Assembly: GCA_028279405.1 (NCBI GenBank)
Contig: JANQNU010000072.1
Coordinates: 1-64,000 of the forward strand
Source: Phycisphaerae bacterium
GTDB taxonomy: Bacteria; Planctomycetota; Phycisphaerae; UBA1845; Fen-1342
Direction of reading: 5' to 3'
Length of the DNA: 64,000 bases
The position numbers and the translations under genes are program-made. This document shows positions 1-8,820 of the stretch, piece by piece; the first letter of the stretch is position 1; each line of letters begins with the position of its first letter. Below the pieces are notes generated by a model. The model was given only the letters and a program-made list of their open reading frames with translations. It made no database searches and was not told the origin of the DNA.

Positions 1-1083
1 GGTTACCGCGCCCATGAGCCCGCAGCCGCCGCCGTCTCCGGCGAGGGCGCGGACGTCGCCGCCATCCGCGCCGGCCTGTTTGCCGTCGCTGCCGACGGCG
101 CGCGCATTACCGCCTTTGCCGCCACTGAACCAACCTTGCGCGCCGTCTCCGCCCTGCACGTCCAGTTCAAATGCGCTGTCTTCCATCGAGCGGTTCCGGC
201 GTTTCGCCGTGGTCAGGGACTCTGCGAGTTCGATCGTAATGTCGCCGGAGTCGCCGCCGATGCCGCCGGCGAATGGGTTGGGGGCGAGCGTGAGGTCGAG
301 GGCGGTGATCTCGTCGCCGGGTCCGCCGACACGCTGGCCGCGGACGTCGATCAACTCCTGCTCCAACGTGATGGTTTCAGGTTCGATTCCCTCAACTACG
401 GCGACGTTGATGATCGGCACGCCGGAGCGTCCGCCGAGGTTGTCGAAGTTCTCGGGTAATGTTGCGGGATCGAGCCGCGCGTCGGTGAACTCGACGTCGG
501 CGCCACGGCCGCCGTTGCCGAGGTGGATTACGCCGTTCGCGTTCGGTAGCGTCAGCGAGCCGTTGGGCGCGGTCAGGATGACGTCGCCGCCGCGTCCGCC
601 GGCGCCGCCGGTCATGCCGTCTTCGTTGAGGGAGCCGTCGGCGCCATCGCCGGCCGTGATTTGTGCGGTGTCCATCAGGATGATGCTGCCGTTCTTGGAC
701 TCGATCGAGACGTTTCCGCCTGTCCGACTGGCGTTCGTTTGCGACCGGAGTGAGCGGGCGGTCTCGGTGTTCGGGTTTGCGTTGCCGGCGACGATCCGGC
801 CCGAGACGACGATGTCGCCTTCGGCCTCGATCGTGATCGATTGGCCACGATCCTGGTCGACCAGCAGGTCGCCGTCGATCATGACGATCCCGCTGGCCCG
901 GATCGTGAGGTCCTCCTCGACGGTTCGGGTTGCCCCTGCCTCAAGCACGAAGTTATCGGCGTCGACAACATCCTGGACATTGTCGGCGGGCGGCTCCGGT
1001 GCCGGGCAGCCCGCGATCAAACCGGCTGCGAGCAGGGCGATGGCACTGCTGATTCCCGTCCACATCTTGGCATTGATTCTCAT
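1..1083 (-). CDS. Gly/Asp-rich lipoprotein, 3' end outside window
   Basis: An open frame runs on the minus strand from ATG at 1083 to the window edge (361 codons, no stop). A GAGGGAGA ribosome site lies just upstream of the ATG. The N-terminus is a lipoprotein signal: a short basic start, a hydrophobic stretch and a lipobox ending LIAGC near residue 26, followed by a Pro/Glu-rich tether. The rest is repetitive, rich in Gly, Asp and Asn, with recurring patterns such as GGNVSIES, GGDVILT and GDITIEL. That is what a right-handed beta-helix or adhesin-like surface protein looks like, and I infer an outer-surface location. No catalytic motif is visible. Function unknown. Confidence 0.8.
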   Translation of the reverse strand, partial: MRINAKMWTGISSAIALLAAGLIAGCPAPEPPADNVQDVVDADNFVLEAGATRTVEEDLTIRASGIVMIDGDLLVDQDRGQSITIEAEGDIVVSGRIVAGNANPNTETARSLRSQTNASRTGGNVSIESKNGSIILMDTAQITAGDGADGSLNEDGMTGGAGGRGGDVILTAPNGSLTLPNANGVIHLGNGGRGADVEFTDARLDPATLPENFDNLGGRSGVPIINVAVVEGIEPETITLEQELIDVRGQRVGGPGDEITALDLTLAPNPFAGGIGGDSGDITIELAESLTTAKRRNRSMEDSAFELDVQGGDGAQGWFSGGKGGNARAVGSDGKQAGADGGDVRALAGDGGGCGLMGAVT

Positions 1084-1224
1084 GTCCGATCTCCCTCGGT
1101 TGACGACAGTCCTGGCCCGACGGCGCCTGCGGCGGGGCCGTCGCGTACTGTCGTGTCCGAGGGGATGTGCCGTCGGTGCATGGACGGGATCAAAAAAAGC
1201 GGACCATCCGCCCGCTCTCGTACC

Positions 1225-1315
1225 CGTTGCTTGCGCAACGGTGCCCCACCCTTCTAGGGTGGGGGATGTGTTTCGTGCACCAAGTGGACGTGTCCCCCAG
1301 GGTAGAACCCTGGGG
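1225..1315. repeat. Palindromic repeat hairpins between divergent genes
   Basis: The 422-base gap between the lipoprotein and ribBA contains three hairpins. One is CGTTGC/GCAACG at 1225-1240. One is a perfect 8-bp stem CCCCACCC-TTCTA-GGGTGGGG at 1244-1264. One is CCCCAGGG-TAGAA-CCCTGGGG at 1295-1315. The last two belong to the 'CCCCACC...GGTGGGG' family (family B) found in most intergenic gaps of this window. No gene is visible in the gap. Confidence 0.75.
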
Positions 1316-1505
1316 CACCAAACCATCTACAATACCAGCACCAAGGTGCCCAGCTATCGCGTCCTTCGTGCGCCTTCTTTACGAGCGAGGGGATGAGGGG
1401 ATCGTCGCTGTCGGAAATCGCTTATCTCCGCTAGAATCAAGTCGAACCGCGGCAGGACGAAATGGTCGAGTGTCGCGGAAACATCAAACCGAAACCGAGG
1501 GACGC

Positions 1506-2771
1506 ATGCCAGGATCGAGGTCGCAGGAAAGGTCGGGGTTCAGTTCGATCCCCGAGGTGATTGAGGAGTTGCGCGCCGGCGGATTGATCGTGCTCGTGGA
1601 TGACGAGGACCGCGAGAACGAGGGGGATCTGGTGTGTGCTGCGGAGATGATCGACCCGGCCAAGGTGAACTTCATGCTTCGCTACGGTCGCGGGACCATG
1701 TGTGTGCCGCTGACGGAGGCGCGTTGTCGGCAATTGCAGTTCGAGCCGCAGTCGCCGAGGAATACGACGCGCTTCGGGACCGCGTTCACGATCACCATCG
1801 ACGCGGCCCCGGAGTTCGGCGTCACGACCGGCGTCTCCGCTTCCGACCGGGCGCGGACGATTCAGCAGTGCGTCGCGGAGGAGGCGCAGCCGGAGGATTT
1901 CGTGCGGCCCGGACATGTCAACCCGTTGATCGCCTGCGACGGTGGCGTGCTGGTGCGCGCCGGTCAGACGGAAGGCTCGGTCGACCTGTGCCGGCTCGCC
2001 GGCCTGATGCCCGCGGCGGTGATCATCGAAATCCTCAACGAAGACGGCACGATGGCCCGCGTCCCGCAGCTTCGTGAGTTCTGTGCGCAACACACGCTGA
2101 AAATGTGCACGGTTGCGGACCTCATCGAGTATCGCATGCAGCGCGAACGGCTGGTGGAGCGCGCCGAGACGGTGACGATCCACAATGACCTCGGCGAGTG
2201 GCAACTCGTGGCGTTTCGCTCGCGTGCGGACAACGGGGTTCACATTGCGCTGTGCAAGGGCGGCATCGGCGCGATCGACGGTGACGGCAATGTGGCGGAG
2301 TTGGATGAGCCGACGCTCGTGCGGGTTCATTCGGAGTGCCTGACCGGTGACGCATTCGGGAGCATGCGTTGCGAGTGTGGGCAGCAGCTGCGCGGCGCGA
2401 TGGAGCGGATCGCCGAGGCCGGGCGGGGTGCGTTGATCTACCTTCGGCAAGAGGGCCGCGGCATCGGCCTGCTCAACAAGCTGCATGCTTATCGGCTGCA
2501 GGACGGGGGAATGGACACGGTCGAGGCGAACCTGGCGCTGGGGCTGCCGGCTGATCGACGAGACTACGGCGTCGGTGCCCAGATCCTGCGCGAGCTGGGG
2601 CTCAAGCGGATCCAGATCCTGACGAACAACCCGAAGAAGATCAATCGGCTCCAGGTGTACGGACTCGAAATCGTCGATCAACTGCCGCTCGAGTTCGCAC
2701 CCAATGAGCACAACCGGCGCTACCTGGAAGTCAAGAAGACAAAGATGGGGCATACGCTCAAGGGTGTGTAA
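1506..2771 (+). CDS. ribBA: RibBA: DHBP synthase / GTP cyclohydrolase II
   Basis: Bifunctional enzyme for both starting branches of riboflavin synthesis: ribulose 5-phosphate to 3,4-dihydroxy-2-butanone 4-phosphate, and GTP to the pyrimidine precursor. Start ATG 1506 is chosen because GAGGGA sits 5-10 bases upstream and the product (421 aa) has the family length. The N-terminal half shows DDEDRENEGD (about residue 32) and RPGHVNPL. The C-terminal half has the zinc cysteines C278, C289 and C291 and the YLRQEGRGIGL motif. Oddity: the usual metal-binding GHTE motif of the DHBP synthase half reads GQTE (Q154), so that half may be impaired. It is followed by tsaD after 39 bases and then pdxH, an apparent operon. 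Confidence 0.93.
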   Translation: MPGSRSQERSGFSSIPEVIEELRAGGLIVLVDDEDRENEGDLVCAAEMIDPAKVNFMLRYGRGTMCVPLTEARCRQLQFEPQSPRNTTRFGTAFTITIDAAPEFGVTTGVSASDRARTIQQCVAEEAQPEDFVRPGHVNPLIACDGGVLVRAGQTEGSVDLCRLAGLMPAAVIIEILNEDGTMARVPQLREFCAQHTLKMCTVADLIEYRMQRERLVERAETVTIHNDLGEWQLVAFRSRADNGVHIALCKGGIGAIDGDGNVAELDEPTLVRVHSECLTGDAFGSMRCECGQQLRGAMERIAEAGRGALIYLRQEGRGIGLLNKLHAYRLQDGGMDTVEANLALGLPADRRDYGVGAQILRELGLKRIQILTNNPKKINRLQVYGLEIVDQLPLEFAPNEHNRRYLEVKKTKMGHTLKGV

Positions 2772-2810
2772 CCGCCGGCACCGTCCGGCATTCCTGTCGG
2801 TGGACGTGTC

Positions 2811-3860
2811 ATGGCGCTGATTCTCGGTATCGAAACCTCCTGTGATGAAACGTCGGCGGCCGTTGTCGCCGACGGCTGGGACGTACGTTCGAACGTCGTG
2901 CGCTCGCAGGTCGACCTGCACGCGCGCTACGGCGGCGTCGTGCCCGAGATCGCGGCCCGGGCTCACATCGAGTGCATCGAACCGGTCGTCTCGGAAGCGC
3001 TGCGCGCGGCGGACGTGGAGTTCGCGGACCTCTCGGCGATTGCGATTGCGGACGGGCCGGGCCTCGTCGGCTCGCTGCTGATCGGGATGACTGCGGCCAA
3101 GACGATTTCGTTGGTGCATGGGCTGCCGCTGGTTCCGGTCGATCACATCGAGGCTCACGCGACAAGTGCCGCGCTCGGAAGCGCGGATGCGCCCTGGCCC
3201 GCGATCGCGCTGGTCGTCAGCGGTGGTCACACGTCGTTGTACGCGGTGCGCGGCTTTCTCGAGATCGAGTTGCTGGGGCAGACGTTCGATGACGCTGCAG
3301 GTGAAGCCTTCGACAAGGTCGCCGCACTGTTGGAACTCGGCTTTCCCGGCGGTCCCGCGGTCGACCGGCTCGCTCGCGAAGGGAATCCGCAGGCGATTGA
3401 CTTCCCCCGCACGTGGATCAACGAGCCGCACGACAACTTCTCGTTCAGCGGGCTCAAGACAGCCGTGCTCTATCGCGCGTTCGGTACGGGGAACAAGTAC
3501 CGCACGGCGCCACTTGATGAGCGGACGCGCGCGGATATTGCTGCGAGCTTCCAGGCAGCCTGCGTTGATACGCTGGTGGCCAAGACGGTTCGTGCCGCGA
3601 CCGAGCGCGGCGTTTCGACCGTCGTGGTGGGCGGTGGCGTGGCGGCCAACGCCGGGTTGCGCGCCGGATTGACGGAAGCGTGTGAGGCGCGGGGGCTTGC
3701 GCTGCATCTGACGCCGATGAAGTATTGTACGGACAACGCGGCGATGATCGCCGGCCTTGGATACCATCGCTGGCGGGCCGGGCAGGTGGCGGCGCTCGAT
3801 GCCGAGCCGCGGTCCGGATTGCGCCGGCCGGCGCGACCGAAGAAAGGAAGACAGGCATGA
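2811..3860 (+). CDS. tsaD: TsaD, tRNA threonylcarbamoyladenosine transferase
   Basis: A 349-aa Kae1/TsaD protein that transfers threonylcarbamoyl from TC-AMP to A37 of ANN-decoding tRNAs (t6A). The ASKHA-fold phosphate motif ILGIETSCDETS opens the protein. The iron-binding histidines are seen in AARAHIE and HIEAHATSA, followed by VSGGHTSLY and the DAAGEAFDKVA loop. Length and motif order are standard. The stop codon overlaps the pdxH start (ATGA at 3857-3860), which suggests translational coupling. The tsaB/tsaE/tsaC partners are not in this window. Confidence 0.96.
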   Translation: MALILGIETSCDETSAAVVADGWDVRSNVVRSQVDLHARYGGVVPEIAARAHIECIEPVVSEALRAADVEFADLSAIAIADGPGLVGSLLIGMTAAKTISLVHGLPLVPVDHIEAHATSAALGSADAPWPAIALVVSGGHTSLYAVRGFLEIELLGQTFDDAAGEAFDKVAALLELGFPGGPAVDRLAREGNPQAIDFPRTWINEPHDNFSFSGLKTAVLYRAFGTGNKYRTAPLDERTRADIAASFQAACVDTLVAKTVRAATERGVSTVVVGGGVAANAGLRAGLTEACEARGLALHLTPMKYCTDNAAMIAGLGYHRWRAGQVAALDAEPRSGLRRPARPKKGRQA

Positions 3861-4501
3861 GTGAGCGCGATGTGCACGGGATGCGCGCGGAATACGTACG
3901 GCACGAACTTCAGGAGGCAGACGCCTCCAGCGATCCGGTGGAACAATTCGCGCGTTGGTTCGACGAGGCGCGTGCGTCGAACGTCGTGGAACCCAATGCG
4001 ATGATCCTGGCAACGGTCGATGCTGACGGCGCGCCCAAGGCGCGGACCATGTTGCTCAAACAGTTTGATGAGGCAGGTTTCGTGTTTTTCACGAACTACG
4101 AGAGCGACAAGGGCCGTCAATTGGCCGCGGATCCACGGGCGGCGTTGTGCTTCTGGTGGCCCGGCGTCGAGCGACAGGTGCGCGTCGAAGGCGCGATCGA
4201 GAAGGTCGCCGACAGCGAATCCGACGCCTACTTTCGCGAGCGGCCACGGGAGAGCCAGATCGGTGCGCTGGTGTCGAAACAGAGCGCCGTCGTCCCGTCG
4301 CGTGAGGTGCTCGATGAGGCCTACGACGATGCCCTGGCGGAGTATGACGGGCGCGACGTTCCACGGCCGGCGTTTTGGGGCGGGTACCGCGTCGTCCCGC
4401 GATTGATCGAGTTCTGGCAGGGCCGACGCGGTCGGTTGCACGATCGGCTGCGCTACGTCCGCGCGGACGGTGCCTGGCGCCGCGAACGACTCTCACCGTG
4501 A
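3857..4501 (+). CDS. pdxH: PdxH, pyridoxamine/pyridoxine 5'-phosphate oxidase
   Basis: A 214-aa FMN-dependent oxidase that makes pyridoxal 5'-phosphate from PNP or PMP. The start at 3857 overlaps the tsaD stop by four bases. Family signatures seen are PNAMILATVDADGAPKAR near the N-terminus, the FMN-contact region FFTNYESDKGRQL, the substrate-contact segment RPAFWGGYRV, and the conserved C-terminal end RRERLSP, so the protein is complete. It sits with ribBA (source of FMN precursor) and tsaD. The shared operon links flavin supply and PLP synthesis by position only. Confidence 0.95.
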   Translation: MSERDVHGMRAEYVRHELQEADASSDPVEQFARWFDEARASNVVEPNAMILATVDADGAPKARTMLLKQFDEAGFVFFTNYESDKGRQLAADPRAALCFWWPGVERQVRVEGAIEKVADSESDAYFRERPRESQIGALVSKQSAVVPSREVLDEAYDDALAEYDGRDVPRPAFWGGYRVVPRLIEFWQGRRGRLHDRLRYVRADGAWRRERLSP

Positions 4502-4611
4502 GGGTTGCTTGCGTGTGGGTGGCACTGGCGTCGGTGTAGACTGGCGTGGGTGGCAATCGCGGCTTTCGCATGAAGGCGGCTAGCGCGGAGTAATTCGGTC
4601 TTTCCGGGTGG

Positions 4612-4634
4612 CACTGGCGGCTTGTCCGCCAGTG
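4612..4634. repeat. Family A hairpin repeat
   Basis: In the 231-base gap between convergent pdxH and the SRAP gene lies CACTGGCGG-CTTGT-CCGCCAGTG, a perfect 9-bp stem with a 5-base loop. It is flanked by GGGTGG on the left and TTCGGG on the right. It is one of at least eight copies in the window and may serve as a transcription stop for both flanking genes. Nothing else is recognisable in the gap. Confidence 0.85.
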
Positions 4635-4732
4635 TTCGGGAGGTACTGGGACGGGTTGCTTGCTACCGAGGAGTAGTAGGGGCGTTCCGTTCGCGCAACG
4701 CACCCGAAAGCCGGATGGCGTTCAATATCCCC

Positions 4733-5416
4733 TTAGTCAAACAGCGAACCCTCGACCGCGATCGGCTGGATGCAGCGCGGTCCCTCGTGCTGCGCGTTGT
4801 TGACGAACGTGCTTACCGCGACGAGTTCGAGCAGGTCGTCCGCCGCCGGCGCGAACAGTGTTTCGAGCGCCGCCGATTCGGCCGACGGATCCAGCCAGGT
4901 TGCGAGATCCGCCTGTTCGAGCACGACCGGCATCCGGTCATGGAGGTCGCGGATGGCCTCGTTCGGCTCGGTCGTCAGTACCGTGAATGTCGGAACCTGC
5001 TCGTTGCTCGGGGAGGTCCAGACCGAGCGCAGCCCGGCGAGCGCCAGCGGCCTGCCGTCTCGCCGACGGACATAGTATGGCTGTTTGATGCGACCGACCC
5101 GTTTCCATTCGAAGAAGCCGTTTGTAGGGACGACGCAGCGGCTTGTCCGAAACGCCTCCCGGAACGCGGACCGCGTTGCGACCGTTTCGCTGCGGGCGTT
5201 GAGCAGCCGATTACCGATGCTCAGGTCGCTGGAGCCCTTCGGCACCAGTCCCCAGCGATGCGACAAAACGACCCGTTCCGTCCCACGTAAGCATACGACG
5301 GGGGCGTCCTGGGTGGGCGCGATGTTGTATCGCGGCTCGCGCGGCGGTGGATCGCCGACCTCGAAGTAGTCCGCGTACTCCTCGTCCGTCAGATACTCGG
5401 CGTAGCGATTGCACAT
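4733..5416 (-). CDS. SRAP (YedK/HMCES-type) abasic-site crosslinking protein
   Basis: A 227-aa SOS-response-associated peptidase family protein. The start is placed at ATG 5416 because the family needs Cys2, exposed after Met removal; the protein then begins MCNRYAEY. Other expected residues are present: YNIAPTQ, the ARSET segment, the Glu of GFFEWKR and the His of HDRMPVVL. Known family members form a thiazolidine crosslink between Cys2 and abasic sites in single-stranded DNA, protecting them. The gene lies 10 bases after the OppF-like gene on the same strand, so it may be co-transcribed with the OppF-like and CBS genes. Confidence 0.93.
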   Translation of the reverse strand: MCNRYAEYLTDEEYADYFEVGDPPPREPRYNIAPTQDAPVVCLRGTERVVLSHRWGLVPKGSSDLSIGNRLLNARSETVATRSAFREAFRTSRCVVPTNGFFEWKRVGRIKQPYYVRRRDGRPLALAGLRSVWTSPSNEQVPTFTVLTTEPNEAIRDLHDRMPVVLEQADLATWLDPSAESAALETLFAPAADDLLELVAVSTFVNNAQHEGPRCIQPIAVEGSLFD

Positions 5417-5426
5417 CGGGCCCAGC

Positions 5427-6473
5427 CTACGGTGCCTCCACCAGATGACAAGCCACACGCCGACCCACCGGATCGGTGTCGCATTCGTCCCGATCGGTGC
5501 GCAACGCCGGGGTTGTCTCTCGACAACGCGGCTCCGCGAGCGGACACCGCGGATGAAACGCGCACCCGTTGGGCGGATTGATCGGATTCGGCGGCTCTCC
5601 GGGCAAAACGTTCAAAGCGTTCGGAGTCGCGCGCGGCAGCGGAACGCTGTCGAGCAGGGCGCGGGTGTACGGATGCCTTGGTCGGGAGAAGACGGTGCGT
5701 GTCGGCCCCTGCTCTACGATTCGGCCGAGGTACATGACCGCAACCTGGTCGCAGAGGTCGGGGACGATTGCGAGATTGTGCGTAATGAACAGCAGCGCGA
5801 CGCCGGTGTCGTGCTGGAGTTGTCGCAGCAGGTCGAGGATTCGTGCCTGGACCGACACGTCGAGCGCTGAGGTTGGCTCGTCGCAGATCAGCAGCCGGGG
5901 TGCGGTCGCGAGGGCCCGGGCGATCGCGATTCGTTGACGTTGGCCGCCGGAAAAGGCGTCGGGTCGGCGAACGGACCAGGCCGGGTCGAGGCCGACTTGC
6001 TCCAATAGCCTGGCCACATGCATGCGTCGTTCGTCGGTGTTGCGCCCGATGCGGTGGATCTCGAGGGGCTCGCGGAGTGTCTCGGCAATGGTGAGTGCGG
6101 GGTTCAAGCTGCCGAGTGGGTCTTGGAACACCATGCTCATTCGGGCCCGCATTCGCCGAAGGTCGGGACGTCGCAGGGAGTGGATGTCAGTTCCTTCGAA
6201 GCGGATCGTACCGGCATCGATCGGCATCAGGCGCAGGATCAGGCGCGCGAGCGTGCTCTTGCCGCAGCCGCTCTCGCCGACGATGGCCAGGGCGCCTCGT
6301 TCGGGCACCTGAACCGAAACGCGGTCGAGGGCGCGAACTGCACGATGCCGTTCGCGGCGCAACGGGAATGACTTGTAGACGTTGGTCAACTCGAGCAACG
6401 GGGCGCCCCGGGCGGTGGTTCTCGGCCCGGGCGCCGTCCGGCTCGTTGGCGTTACAGGGATTGGGGGGCCCAC
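5427..6473 (-). CDS. Oligopeptide/dipeptide ABC transporter ATPase (OppF-like), orphan
   Basis: A complete ABC ATPase of about 348 aa. Walker A is GESGCGKST, the Q-loop is FQDPLGSLNP, the signature is FSGGQRQR, Walker B is LLICDEPTSALD, and the switch His is in FITHNL. The C-terminal OppF/DppF-type extension contains PNGCAFHPRCP and a spaced Cys, as in peptide importers. The start is uncertain: GTG 6473 gives a 22-base overlap with the upstream CBS gene, and a TTG a few codons on would also work. No permease, binding protein or OppD neighbour is present, so its partners must be elsewhere. Confidence 0.88.
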   Translation of the reverse strand: MGPPIPVTPTSRTAPGPRTTARGAPLLELTNVYKSFPLRRERHRAVRALDRVSVQVPERGALAIVGESGCGKSTLARLILRLMPIDAGTIRFEGTDIHSLRRPDLRRMRARMSMVFQDPLGSLNPALTIAETLREPLEIHRIGRNTDERRMHVARLLEQVGLDPAWSVRRPDAFSGGQRQRIAIARALATAPRLLICDEPTSALDVSVQARILDLLRQLQHDTGVALLFITHNLAIVPDLCDQVAVMYLGRIVEQGPTRTVFSRPRHPYTRALLDSVPLPRATPNALNVLPGEPPNPINPPNGCAFHPRCPLAEPRCRETTPALRTDRDECDTDPVGRRVACHLVEAP

Positions 6474-6904
6474 TCGCCGACCATGTACTCGTAGAGGTAG
6501 CGAATGGTCTCGTCCTGCTCAGCCTCGGCGTCCTCCGTGAGGTCACCGATGGAGATCATGCCGATCAGGGCGTCGTCTTCGACGACCGGCAGGTGACGGA
6601 TCCGTTTGCCGCGCATCACGGTACGGCATTCGGCCCGACTCGTGTCCGGCGAACACACCGCGACCGGTGCGGTCATCACGTCCCCGACGGTGACCGATGC
6701 AGGGATCTTCTGCATCGCGACGACCCGATTGAGCACGTCGCGCTCCGTGAAGATGCCGACCACCTTGTCGTCGCGCGTCACGACCAGCGCGCCAATCCGG
6801 TGTTCATTCATGACCTTGGAAGCATCGAGCACGGTCGCATCTTCGGCGATGCTGACCACCTCGCCGCGCGGCTTGCGCTCCAGAATCGAACGGACGGTAT
6901 GCAT
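6452..6904 (-). CDS. CBS-domain pair protein
   Basis: A 150-aa protein made of two CBS domains and little else: roughly residues 8-62 (VVSIAEDATVLDASKVMNEH, GIFTERDVLNRVV) and 70-130 (VGDVMTAPVAVCSPDT, MISIGDLTE). Start ATG 6904 has AAGGAGAG eight bases upstream. CBS pairs usually bind adenosyl nucleotides and sense energy state. Stand-alone versions of this type are common, with unknown partners. It is the first gene of an apparent minus-strand operon with the OppF-like ATPase and SRAP. Confidence 0.9.
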   Translation of the reverse strand: MHTVRSILERKPRGEVVSIAEDATVLDASKVMNEHRIGALVVTRDDKVVGIFTERDVLNRVVAMQKIPASVTVGDVMTAPVAVCSPDTSRAECRTVMRGKRIRHLPVVEDDALIGMISIGDLTEDAEAEQDETIRYLYEYMVGEWAPQSL

Positions 6905-7113
6905 GGAGGCTCTCCTTGATGTGCTGTCGGCGACCCCTCCGACGTGACCGTTATTGTCGCCCAGCGTTCGGCGGGAAGTCAAGGAAAATCGCCTGCACGA
7001 GGTCCGATAGGGCGGTTGGTTTCGGGCGTGCCGTTACTTTCCCCTGGACGGTCGATGCTGGCGGCGGCTATCTTTCGCTTGTGAGCCGACCCCGATCGTA
7101 ACCTCGAACATGG

Positions 7114-8427
7114 ATGACAATCATGCATATGAGTTCGCAGAATCTTCGAACACCCATCGTCCAGGGCCGCCTGCTGTTGCTGGTCTCAATGCTCACGCTC
7201 TGCTTCGGTGGCGGGCTGGCGCGTGCCGCCGACGGGTGGGAGCAGTGGGGCGGGCCCAACCGGGACTTCACGACGCGCGGTGCCGCAATCGCGACGAGTT
7301 GGCCGGAAGCCGGCCCGCGACAGCTCTGGAGCCGGGAACTGGGAGATGGTCACTCGACGATCGTTACCGACGGCCGAACCCTGTTTGCGACCTACCTCGC
7401 CGGCGAGCAGGAAGAAGCGGTGATCGCCATCGATGCCGCGACCGGCAAGACGCGCTGGGAGCATCGATATCCGATCGAGTACGTCAACGAAAGCGATGAT
7501 CGCCGACACAACCGCGAGTTTGGGGGCGCGCCACAGTCCACGCCGTTGCTGATCGGAAATCGGCTCTACACCGTCGGGTTCACCAGCGTCATGCACTGCC
7601 TGGACGCGTCGAGCGGCAAGGTGCACTGGAAGCAGGATCTGCTCCGCGACCTGAAAGGAACGTTGCTGTTCTTCGGCTACGCGGCCAGCCCGATCGCGTA
7701 TCGCGACACGGTCATTCTTCCGCTCGGCGGTAAGGGCCAGGGTATCGTCGCGCTCGACCAGAAAACCGGCGCGGTGCGTTGGAAGGCGACCGACTACGAC
7801 GCGAGTTGGTCGTCGCCGATTCTGGTGAAGGTAGACGGCGAGGATCACCTGGTGACGTTCATGGCCGGATTTGTCGTCGGCATCTCGCCGGTTGACGGCA
7901 AGGAGCACTGGAGCATCGAATACAAGAATCGATTCTCATCCAGCATCGTGACGCCGGTCTGGTGTCCGGACAATCTGCTCTATTTCGTTGCCGGCGGCGA
8001 TACCACCGGCGGTCGCATGGTTCGGCTGAAGCGCGCCGACGGGCGCATCGCGCCCGAAGACGTCTGGCAGAACAACAAGGTGCAGGGGGGGCTCGCGAAT
8101 CCCGTTTGTGCGGGAGACGTGATGTATGGTGCCGGACCGACGCGCACGAGCATCATGATGGCTTTCGACGTCAAGACGGGCGAGATCGTTTGGCGTGAAC
8201 GCGGCTTCAGTTCGCCGAAGCCGATCAAGGTCGGCGACAAGTTGATCATCCTCAACGAGGACGGCACGCTGATGGTCGCCTCACCCACGCGCGAAAAGAT
8301 CGACGTGCACTGCAAGGCCCAGTTGCTCGAAGCCAAGGCATGGGCAGCGCCCACGATCGCCGGCACGAAGCTCTACCTCCGCGACCGCAAGCGGATCATG
8401 GCCCTCGACCTCGGCATGGAGAGCTAG
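7114..8427 (+). CDS. Exported PQQ-like beta-propeller protein
   Basis: A 437-aa protein with a signal peptide (hydrophobic stretch about residues 20-38, cut after ARA-AD). The mature part is a WD40-like PQQ propeller built from repeats such as VIAIDAATGKTRWEH, MHCLDASSGKVHWKQ, IVALDQKTGAVRWKA and MAFDVKTGEIVWRE. No quinoprotein dehydrogenase domain or cytochrome motif follows, so it is probably a structural or binding propeller rather than a dehydrogenase. Planctomycetes carry many such proteins. The start could also be the ATG at 7123 or 7129. Function unknown. Confidence 0.85.
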   Translation: MTIMHMSSQNLRTPIVQGRLLLLVSMLTLCFGGGLARAADGWEQWGGPNRDFTTRGAAIATSWPEAGPRQLWSRELGDGHSTIVTDGRTLFATYLAGEQEEAVIAIDAATGKTRWEHRYPIEYVNESDDRRHNREFGGAPQSTPLLIGNRLYTVGFTSVMHCLDASSGKVHWKQDLLRDLKGTLLFFGYAASPIAYRDTVILPLGGKGQGIVALDQKTGAVRWKATDYDASWSSPILVKVDGEDHLVTFMAGFVVGISPVDGKEHWSIEYKNRFSSSIVTPVWCPDNLLYFVAGGDTTGGRMVRLKRADGRIAPEDVWQNNKVQGGLANPVCAGDVMYGAGPTRTSIMMAFDVKTGEIVWRERGFSSPKPIKVGDKLIILNEDGTLMVASPTREKIDVHCKAQLLEAKAWAAPTIAGTKLYLRDRKRIMALDLGMES

Positions 8428-8449
8428 CATATCGGTGCTGAAACGGTGC

Positions 8450-8770
8450 CCCATCCCTTTCAGGATGGGTGACTGCAAACGAATCTCTTCCGTCCCCCAC
8501 CCCAAGATGGGGTGGGGCATTCGCGCTCGTTGGTCTCGAAGCTACGAGTCGCGAGCGCTCGCATGCTGCAAGCGTACGTTCCGGATCGGGTGGCACTGGT
8601 AGCTTGCTACCAGTGTTCAGGGGGTGCCTGTATGGTGTTCGCCTGATCCACGAACGACTTGATCAAACGCGCGTTCCCAACACTGGCGGACAAGCCGCCA
8701 GTGCCACCCAGAGAGACCGAATCACTCCGCGCTAACCATCTTCATGCGCAAGCCGCCAGTGCCACCCGGT
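8450..8770. repeat. Cluster of family A and B hairpin repeats
   Basis: The 393-base gap between the PQQ protein and the dockerin protein holds no gene but several repeats. Two family B palindromes (CCCCATCC... and CCCCACCCC-AAGA-TGGGGTGGGG) lie near 8450-8519. A family A variant at 8594-8615 (CACTGGTAGC-TT-GCTACCAGTG) has compensating changes on both arms. A standard family A hairpin in reverse orientation lies at 8682-8704, and a half copy near 8747-8770. The intervening bases look like unique filler. Confidence 0.8.
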
Positions 8771-8820
8771 CGCGAGCGTTAGCGAGCGGTCTAGCGCGGC
8801 CCGAACCCGTCGCTTGAGCT

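Noticed and set aside
14-1396. 460-codon plus-strand frame opposite the first lipoprotein
   Set aside because: The minus strand has a ribosome site, lipoprotein signal and coherent repeat protein; the plus frame is Pro/Ser/Arg shadow sequence.
1084-1505. FMN riboswitch before ribBA
   Set aside because: The conserved FMN-element segments are absent; only palindromic repeats are present.
1437-4013. 858-codon open frame on the minus strand opposite ribBA-tsaD-pdxH
   Set aside because: The opposite strand carries three motif-perfect enzymes; the frame is Arg/His-rich, as expected for antisense of GC-rich genes, and has no known motif.
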